From assembly GCA_016165875.1 (NCBI GenBank), contig JABBOT010000080.1:18262572-18326571 (forward strand): a stretch of DNA of 64,000 nucleotides, written 5' to 3'. Position 1 is the first letter of the stretch; each line of letters begins with the position of its first letter. The notes under the pieces were generated by a model. That model ran no database searches. It had not been told where the DNA came from and was given only the letters and a program-made list of their open reading frames with translations. Shown piece by piece: positions 55,760-64,000 of this stretch. This DNA comes from Acanthopleura granulata (taxonomy: Eukaryota; Mollusca; Polyplacophora; Chitonida; Chitonidae). Both the position numbers and the translations under genes were made by a program.

Positions 55760-58700
55760 ACGCACGCCTATGTTCTCTAAGTAGAGGTATAAATAAATTT
55801 ATAGTGGTATACGACACGGTAAAATATTGTACCTGTATAAGCCTATATATAACTGATGGACTGGGTTTGGGACTCGCTACGTCTGAATGGGGCCTTATAT
55901 CTGCTAAACACATTCCGAACTATTCTAAGCTCTCTTTAACGACAATATTATACATTTTATGTGAGGTTAAATCATGACGGGTAGGATTTGTGAGTCGGAG
56001 ACTCAAGGTCCCATGATACCGCCATATGTATTAACACAAGTCTGCCAAATGGTCCGGGAGACATTTGAAGAGAGTCCCTCGACCACCAGACGTCAATAAC
56101 ATGGCGTGTTAATAAACCGTTTATTCCAGACTGTGTAGGACACCCGTGATGAAATTTATAAAGAGATCAATATATACTGCCAACATATATATAAGCTGGA
56201 AATGGATATAGTCCAGTGTCAAGTCTCGCACACCACGGGTTGCCAAGACGACCATTCAACTTCGCCTTCATTGAGAGAAAAAAAAATGATGAAAAAGTCT
56301 ACAACCTTTGCTGTTAAATTTTTAAAAGACTTTCCTGGGTGTTTTTTTTTTTTTTTTGTTTTTTTTTTGTTTACGCCTATAGACGGCGTGCGTGGAGAGA
56401 GAGTGAGAGAGCTATCCAATAAGAAACGATCAAAGTGTCACCAATGGTCACTGAATTATGGATCTCGCCAAACATTCACAGCAGACTTCTTCCCGAGAGA
56501 AAAGCGACCTTTCTGCCAAAAAGGTTGGCCTTATGAAACCTTTAACAGTATCTATAGGACGGTAATCTGTCAAAAAGCCATTCGCCACTAGGTCTGTAAT
56601 TCCCTTGAGTTACTCTGACTGTCTGTCGCGGCTGATTCTAAATCTCCAAACTCTGGCAAATTTATGACCAAATTTATGAAGACTTTGCCTGTCTGTTTTT
56701 TTGTTTTCGCCTATAAACAGCGTGCCTGAGAGAATGGGAAAGTTATCCAATCAGAAACAATCACAGTGTCGGCCAGGGTTCCTGAATCTCGGGCCAGACA
56801 TTCACAGCAGATTCCTCCAAGACAGATAAGCTTTTCTTGCCAGCCCAAAAAGGTTCGCCTAATAAAACCTTTAACAGTATCGATAGGAAGGCAATCTCTC
56901 AAAAAGCTATTCGCGACTAGATCTGTAATTCCCTTGTGTCACTTTGTCCGCTTGTCGCGGGTGTTTCTAAATCTACAAATTCTGGCATTGGGATTTCGGC
57001 AAAAAGAGACCAACCAGAATGGCGTTCGGATCTGTTAGATTCAACTAGCAATACCAAAGCCATTACAATATACATGTATATAAATTCCAGAAATCTGAAA
57101 CAACAAGCGAGCATAAACACTTGCTACATGCAGTTGACCTATCGCCTATAGCTACTATCGCCAACTTCAGAGTATCAAGCTTGCTTCTTCCAAGGCCAAG
57201 TCATGGTAGGTAAATAGTTGGTATTCCCCGGGCGATGGCTTCAGTTAAAGGATGTATTTTTATACAATCAGTTTTGGCCTGCTTCAAGGTTCTTTGCCTC
57301 ACGATCTGTATATGTCTTCACAAATACAATCATCACAAACAGCGCATGGCAAATTAGCTCTCCAGACAGTGACCAATCACACGAAATCTTAGGTTTTCAT
57401 AACGACGGAGATTGAAGTTTTGGGTGCGGATATTTTGTTTAGCTGACCGGACAGACTTGACAGGGACAAGGACTGTGGTCAAACAATGGTCAATCAACAA
57501 TTTATCTGAACAGCCGCTGGGCAAACCATCAGGCTGTCAGAGTTTACTGTGATAAACTTCAACCAAAATGTTATCCCCGAGGACCAGAATGTTGTTTCAA
57601 TAAGAATTACGTTCAAGTCTCGGAATGATTCTAAGGCTGCCATGAAGGTCTGTACCTAAATTTGAAGGATTCAAAGGAAATGAGATCTGTTTTTATTGGA
57701 AAGGATTTAGGAATGGCATCTGGTATAGCGACATTGGATATCTCACGTGGCTTGACACATTGTTGGATTTGTTGCTGATTAGTTTGTTCGTTGATTGTTT
57801 GTGATGGTATTCGTCAAGACTTGGTTAAGGCACTGCACGGCTCTGACATTCTGGACTTTAGACCAAAGCCCAAGCCCATCAGCCATCAAATCAAATTGTA
57901 GATAAGATGTGCATCATTCAGTACATCGTTGAACTTCAGGGCTGAGCAATGGCCCATTTGCTACTTTCGATGATGAAACGATACATGCTAGAAATTAGGG
58001 GTGGGATTTCGTAGATATTTGGTGTAAAAAGATTTCTCAAAGACATGCTATCCTTGCAACACTTTAAATACGAATGGCCATTACACAAGCTTATATTTAA
58101 TTTGGTTGACTTAATGTATTCGGAGTACGCGTTATGTTTTGCTGATGGGTAAAGGCAAGACCTTGCTGTGCAACCATTTTGATCACCGGATCCATTGCAA
58201 GCTCTGGACTTAGAAACGACGATTAAGCACAACAAACACTTTTTTGGCAGCCTTTACTACAAAATACTGAAAGTGCAACAGCAAATAGTATAAATCTGAA
58301 ACAAAATCCAAAGACAAATGACTGGACCTAACTGTTATTAGATATTGCAAAATCAGCTAGTCATTTGCCAAGTCAAGTGCCAAACTTATGTATGTCGTTG
58401 GCAGAGTTAGTTGAAGTCAAACACACAGGTGCCTAGATAAGGCGTCTCATTATGAAGTAGCGCTGATTAAGAAAGACTGTATACTATTTTGCGAAGACAG
58501 GTCGACTTGTTTTCCAATCGCCCTTAGGCGTTTAGTCATTACTGAGTCGGCCTGTGATATGACAATGTCGATTTCATTCCGTATCTCAGCTGACCGTGGC
58601 TACGCTACGCTGACATTCTGGCCGTCCCAATGTAATATTAGTGATAAATTTGTCTGCTACGGTGATGTATGACTCTAAGGAAGAACTGGAGAGGTGTCAG

Positions 58701-59325
58701 CGTCTTTAATTTGTGAAGGAGCCGTAAACTGAGAGAAGCTGTAAGATGTTGGTTGATCTCATTGTATCTACTTCACCCGACTGTAGAGAATCCTAGCTTT
58801 AGCCATCATCGTGAATAGAACCCTCTGGTCACTGTATAGTACGGGATGTTTTCAATCTTTGCAGTTCTTTGCATCGCTGTGTTGTCAAAATTTGACCGCT
58901 CTCTGTATCAGCTTCTACGTGAATGCAACTGCACCAATAGCTCTATCAAGCAATGATCTAAAGCACATGAACGGTGTTGTGTATCAAATACCACCTTTGT
59001 CTATTGGTCGTGTTTCGCTTGATGATCTCATTTTCAAGTAGGTAGTGAAACATGTGAGTGTTACAGTTGTTATATAGGCATTTTCTTCAGATATTTTTAA
59101 ACATTCCATCAAGCGAACTATAGGTAGTCAAATGAGCCAGGGTAGCCAGTATGGAAGTTTCATGCAGTGTCGAAATTTCATTACCGGTACACTTGCAGTC
59201 TTTTCACAGAAGGGATGGTCATTTAGCGTGTCAAAGCTAAAGCAATAAATCTATTGTGGTCAAGTGTACCAGCGGCTGCCTGTGTAAAAAATAAAACCCC
59301 AGGAATATTGCACAGCATTAGTCAC
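55760..59325 (+). repeat. 3.6-kb unit, direct copy A
   Basis: Aligned on 'cctatgttctctaag' at 55768. It holds a TATA-like 'tatatataagctgg' near 56190, a T-rich stretch followed by 'cgcctatagacggcgtg', two in-tandem copies of a ~340-base subsegment (about 56315-56658 and 56668-57000), and AATAAA at about 59291 near its end. Open frames such as 56202-56591 are not preserved in the other copies. I do not recognise the family; a transposon or a decayed gene duplicate are both possible. Confidence 0.8.
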
Positions 59326-60439
59326 CCCTGTGTTCTCTAAGTAAAGATGTAAAGAGATACAAGATGAAATACTGTACATGTTTTGGCCTATGTATAATTG
59401 ATGCGTTGAGTTTGGAATGTGCTATGTCTAAATATGGCCGTACATTTCCTGAACACATTATGGACTATTCTAGGCTCTCATAAACGGCAATATTATGCGT
59501 GTTATGTGAGGTTAAATCACCGTGGACAGGATTTGTGAGCCAAGATTTAGCTTTACCTTGATACCGCCGCAAGTATTAACACAAGTCTGCCAAACGGTAG
59601 TGGATACATTTGAAGGGAGTGCATCGGCCACAATTTATTCCACGCTGTGATGAAATTTATCAGCAGATCCTATATATACTGCCACCATATATATAGGCTG
59701 CGAATGGATATAGTCCAACATCAAGTCTCGCGTGTTGCAGTGGGAACTTCGCAACTTTGTCCTCTTTGAAGGACAAAAAATAATGAAGAATTCTGCAGCG
59801 TTTGTTGTTAAATTTGCCTTTTTTTTTCTCTCTCTCTCTCTTTTTTTTTGATTTCGTCTATATACGGGGTACCTGACCGGAAAGTGGGGGAGCTATCAAG
59901 CCAGAAACGATCAAAGTGTCGCCATTGGTCACTGAATCATAACTCCAGACATTCACACCAGATTTCTCCCCGAGAGATAAACGACCTTTCTGCCAGCGCC
60001 AAAACGTTCGCCTAATAAAACCTTTAACAATATATATAGCAAGGCAATCTCTCAAAAAGCCATTGGCCACTAGATCTGTAATTCCCTTGTGTACTCTGTT
60101 CGTCTGTCGCGGCTGATTCTAAATCTCCAAACTTTGGCATTGCGATTACGGCACAAAGAGACGGTTATGTGACAGCGTCAGTCAGAATGGCGTCCCAATG
60201 AGTTAGATTCAGCTTCTAATACCAGAGCCATTATCCGCTATACGGACATATTAGAAGTCCAAAACCCCAATCTAATCACATTGGTTTTCTAACAATAGCA
60301 GAACCCCCAGTATCGTGAAAAATTTGAAACTTCGAGATGAATGAAAACTTTTACAGTGCTTATGGCTTTGAGGGAGGTGGTGGGGGGGGGGAGGCGGCTC
60401 CATGGTTTATGACTTGGGGGAGGGAGGGAGGGGGCTCCA

Positions 60440-60568
60440 TGTCTGTGACCCAAGGAGTTAGCGCACTAACGCGGCCTAGTGACCCAGGTGGCTTTCACCA
60501 ATGCGGTCGCTTCAAGTCCAGCTCATGTTGGCTTCCTCAAAACACCAGTGTAACGAATAAATAAAGAA
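60440..60568 (+). mobile_element. SINE family 1, internally deleted, plus orientation
   Basis: 'gagttagcgcactaacgc', 'tgacccaggtggctttcacc', 'aatgcggtcgcttcaagtcc', 'agctcatgttggcttcctc', then directly 'aaaacaccagtgtaacgaat' and 'aaataaag'. About half of the body is missing. Confidence 0.75.
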
Positions 60569-61859
60569 ACTATGACTATGAAGTATTTATGACTAAAAAT
60601 AGTGAGAAAAGTTGAAGTAACACTGATACTGAGGCAACCGGGGTACTTGACAAACCATCTTGACTTAAGGCAGCAGTTGACCTAGCCAGGTGTTCTTTGG
60701 GTCACTAGACCTTGTTTTCCAAGGGCTAGTGTTCAGCATGGAGGATAGAGTCAACAGAGACCTTTTCCTTGTTTGAGTCTTCAAGCTAGTTACATTCAGC
60801 TGACCTGGCAAAGAGACACTACAACCAAACTATTCCCCGGGAGATGGCTCCAGTTATAGGATGTAATTTTATACAATCAGTTCCGGTCTACTTCAACGTT
60901 CTCTGCCTCACAACTAGTACAGGTCTTCACAAACAGAATCATCACAAACAGTGCATGGCAAATTAGCTCTCCAGACGGTGACCAATCATATGAAATCTTA
61001 GGTTTTTATAATGACGGAGATTGAAGTTGTGGGTGCGGATATTGCGCATAGCTGACCGAACGGACTGGAGAGGGACATGGACTCTGGTCAAACGCTGGTC
61101 AACCAACGGGTTGTCTGAACAACTGCTGGGCAAACTGTCAGGTTGGCAGAGTTCATTGTGACAAACTTCAGTCACAAGGTTACCCCACGAGGATCTGTCC
61201 GATGATCACATCTAAGAAACGGAATGACGGTAAGGCTGCCCTGAAGTGTGCAACCTCAATACAACACTGGCGCCCCTAAACGAGAATGGGCCATTCAGAG
61301 CAACTGAGATTTGGTTTTGTTAGAAAAGATTGAGAGATCATTGCGAAAACGAAGATCCCACGTTCCTTCAGCCTTTGTTGGAATTGTTAAGGTATTGTTC
61401 TTACAAATGGACGCTGGGCAAAAGCTCTAGCTCTTCGCTCCTAAAAACAAACAGTAAATGAGCTATGTGGGGGATTTACGACTTATTCAGTCAAGATATC
61501 ACTGAATTTATGCACCCATCAAATGCTTATTTGCTACTTTTGATTATGAAAGGATTCTGCGTAAGGAGATTGGAATTTGTATACATTTGGTTATAATAGA
61601 TTCACGCTGACATGTTCCCTTCGTAACACCTAAAATGCTAATGGAGATTATACAGGATTATAATTAATTTGGCAGTTATCATCTAACCCTGCTAGTAGTT
61701 GTATGCCACGACATGCAGTGATGATGAATGGCTGTGTGGAAATAAAACTTATTCTGTAACCATTTTGCATTTTGCTAGATTTAGCAACAACGATTGAGCA
61801 AATCAGTCACTTATTTTGTTTGCCTTTAGCACAAATCCGGAAGATGCAACAGCAAATAG

Positions 61860-61927
61860 TTATTTATTTATTTATTTATTTAGTAGATAGGTGTTTTACG
61901 CAGCACTCAAGAATATTTCACTCATAA
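61860..61927 (-). mobile_element. SINE family 1 tail fragment, minus orientation
   Basis: Six ATTT-type units, 'aggtgttttacgcagcactc' and 'aagaatatttcactcat'. It sits between 'cagcaaatagt' and 'cagcaaatagt', so these eleven bases look like a target-site duplication of this insertion. Confidence 0.75.
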
Positions 61928-62955
61928 ACAGCAAATAGTAAATCTGAAAATAAATCTCAAAGAGGAATAACTGGATCGAAGTGTTTTTGGATATCACGAA
62001 ATCAGCGAGTCAGGTATAAGTGCTGACGTTACATGTATAAAAATAGTAGGAATCAACCATGCAGGTACCAAAAGATTGCCTCTCATCACGAAGTACCGCT
62101 AATTGATGAACACCGTATAGTGTTTTGCGAAGACAAGTTGACTTGATTTCCGATTGCCCGTAGGGGTTAATTCACGACTGAGACGACCTGTGACACAGAC
62201 AACGCCAACATGCCGTCATATCCATGTCGATTGTATCCCTTATCTCAGCTGACCCTGGTTAGGCTACATTCTCTGTCCCGATGTAATATTAGTGATAAAT
62301 TTGTCTGCTGCGGTGATGAATGACTGTAGGGAAGAACTTGAGAGGTGTCAGCGTCTTTAATTTGTGAAGGAGCCTGAAATCGAGAAAAACTGTAAGATGT
62401 TGGTTGCTCTCATTCTTTCTCCCTCACCCAGCTACAGACTATCCTATCTTTAGTCATCATCATCTAGTCCCTATATAGTATGGGGTGTATTCAATCTTGG
62501 CATTTCTTCGCATAGCAAAGTTGTTAAATTTGCCGCTCTTTGTATCAGCTTTTAGGTGAATGCCAGTGTATCAATGGCTCTATCAAGTAATGATCTGCAG
62601 CGCATGACAGGTGTGGTGAATTAAATGCCACACTGGGCATTTGATCGTGTTTCGTTAGATGACCTCATCAAGTAGGTCTTAAAGCAAGTGAGTGTTACAG
62701 CAGTTATACAAATGTTTTCTTCAGATACTTTTATACATTCCATCGAGGAAACTATACCTGGTCATATGTGTCAAGCTAATCAGTAAGGAAGTTTCATGCA
62801 GTGACGAAATTTCAACAGTATCCGTGCAAAGTTTTCAGAGAAGGGATGGTTATCGAGCCTGCAAAACTCTAACAATATTTTGGTCAAGGCAAGAGAACCA
62901 GCGGCTGTCTATGTCAAAAAATAAAGCCCCAGTAATATTGTCCAGCAGCAGCCAC

Positions 62956-64000
62956 GCCTGTGTTGTCTAAGTACAGATACAAAGAGATTTATGCCTGCAT
63001 AAGGCAGAGTGAAATATTGTACCTGCATTAGCCTATATACAACTGATGGGTTGAGGCCTTAGTCTCTCTTAAACGGCAATATTATACATTTATTATGAGG
63101 TTAAATCACAGTTGGTAGCATTTGTGAGTCGGAGACTGAGTGAGAACCAAGATTGAGCGGTCCCTTGGTACCGCAGTATGTATTATCACAAGCCTGCCAA
63201 ATCGTCCGGGAAACATTTGAAGAGAGTCCTTCGGCCACCAGACGTCAATAACATGGCCTGTTCATAAACTGCTTATTCCAGGCTGTGTAGGACACCCGTG
63301 ATAAAATTTATCAGCAGATCCAATATATAATGCCACCGTATATATAGGCAGGGAATGGATTTAGTCCAGCGTCAAGTTTCGCACACCAAGGGTTGTCATG
63401 GCGACGATTCAACTTCGCCTTCACTGAAAGCAAAAAATGATGAAAACGTCTGCAACATTTGTTTTATAAGACCTGTCTGTGTGTTTTTTTGGTTTCGCCT
63501 TTACACGGCGTGCCTGGTGAGAGAGTGGGAGTGTTATCCAGTCAGAAACTATCACACTGTCGACTATGGTCACTGAATTATGGCTCTCGTCAGACATTCA
63601 CAGCAGATTTCTCCACGAGGGATAAGGTATTCTGCCAGCACAAAAAAGGTTCACCTAATAAAACCTTTAACAGTATCTATAGGAAGGTAATCTGTCAAAG
63701 AGCCGTTCGTCACTAGATTTGTAATTTCCTTGTGTTACTCTGTCCGTCTGTCGCGGATGATTCTAAATCTCCAAACTCTGGCATTGGGATTTCGGCAAAA
63801 AGAGACCGTTATATGAAAGCGTTAGCCAGAATGGCGCCTGGATCTGTTAGATTCAGCTTCCAATACCTATTTTCCATAGTCATACAAATACGACCAACTT
63901 ATCGAGGTACCAAGAATTCTGGAGAAATGATTCCCTTTCAATGTTTGTTGAAAGACTGGCCATTTGTTAGCTACACGTACATGTATCACACTGTCATTGC
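62956..64000 (+). repeat. 3.6-kb unit, direct copy C, cut by the window end
   Basis: Aligned on 'gtgttgtctaag' at 62960, 3630 bases after copy B. The TATA-like 'tatatataggcagg' near 63342 and the 'cgcctttacacggcgtgcc' block are conserved. It continues beyond the window. Confidence 0.8.

Larger units (their letters stand above)
59326..62955 (+). repeat. 3.6-kb unit, direct copy B
   Basis: Aligned on 'gtgttctctaag' at 59330, 3560 bases after copy A. It has the TATA-like 'tatatataggctg' near 59690 and an AATAAA near 62922. Only one copy of the 340-base subsegment is present. A truncated SINE family 1 copy (about 60440-60568) and a SINE tail (61860-61927) have inserted. Confidence 0.8.

Noticed and set aside
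56202..56591. 129-codon open frame in copy A of the 3.6-kb unit
   Set aside because: The frame runs through a T tract and is broken in copies B and C, so coding conservation is absent.
58811..59041. 76-codon open frame with a plausible-looking sequence in copy A
   Set aside because: The matching parts of copy B and of the inverted copy contain stops and shifts.

Overview
The window is animal nuclear DNA. It has long AT-rich introns with GT-AG boundaries, SINEs with tRNA-like heads, MITE-like elements and many minisatellites. The proteins (URI1, cyclin E, a BtpA-family protein) and the repeat style (a SINE tail ending in TAAATAAATAAA, a 'gaccttgacc' family) point to a lophotrochozoan, probably a mollusc. 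The species cannot be named from the sequence alone.

Three protein-coding genes could be assembled exon by exon. (1) The last two coding exons of URI1, the prefoldin-like RPB5 interactor, lie on + at 49-261 and 779-940. (2) A complete ten-exon cyclin E gene lies on - between 22496 and 9201 and encodes 431 residues; it has the MRxIL cyclin-box motif, a centrosome-localisation-like segment and a C-terminal LTPPQS phosphodegron. (3) A complete six-exon BtpA-family TIM-barrel gene lies on + between 23776 and 49226 and encodes 272 residues. URI1 and cyclin E are tail to tail. Cyclin E and the BtpA gene are head to head, with 1.28 kb between their start codons; that interval has three E2F-like sites, two CCAAT boxes and a YY1-like site over the BtpA start codon. 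CCNE1 and URI1 are also neighbours in human (19q12), so this looks like old microsynteny.

The most unusual feature is inside the BtpA gene. Exon 2 and exon 6 are each preceded by a tandem array (12 x 52 bp and about 17 x 44 bp) whose unit is the 3' splice site plus the first bases of that same exon. Exon 3 is followed at once by a 32-bp array in which each unit has an acceptor-like CAG and a donor-like AAGTAAGT. A fourth array in intron 5 (65 bp) ends each unit in a pyrimidine tract plus TTTAG. The spliceosome is thus offered dozens of near-identical competing sites around a small conserved gene.

From 49.2 kb to the end no gene was recognised. SINE copies fill 49.8-52.8 kb, degenerate ~55-bp repeats 52.9-54.1 kb, and from 54.1 kb on there is an inverted partial copy followed by three direct copies (third truncated by the window edge) of a ~3.6-kb unit. 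Each complete direct copy has a TATA-like sequence near its start and AATAAA near its end; the third shows the TATA only. The copies do not share an open reading frame.
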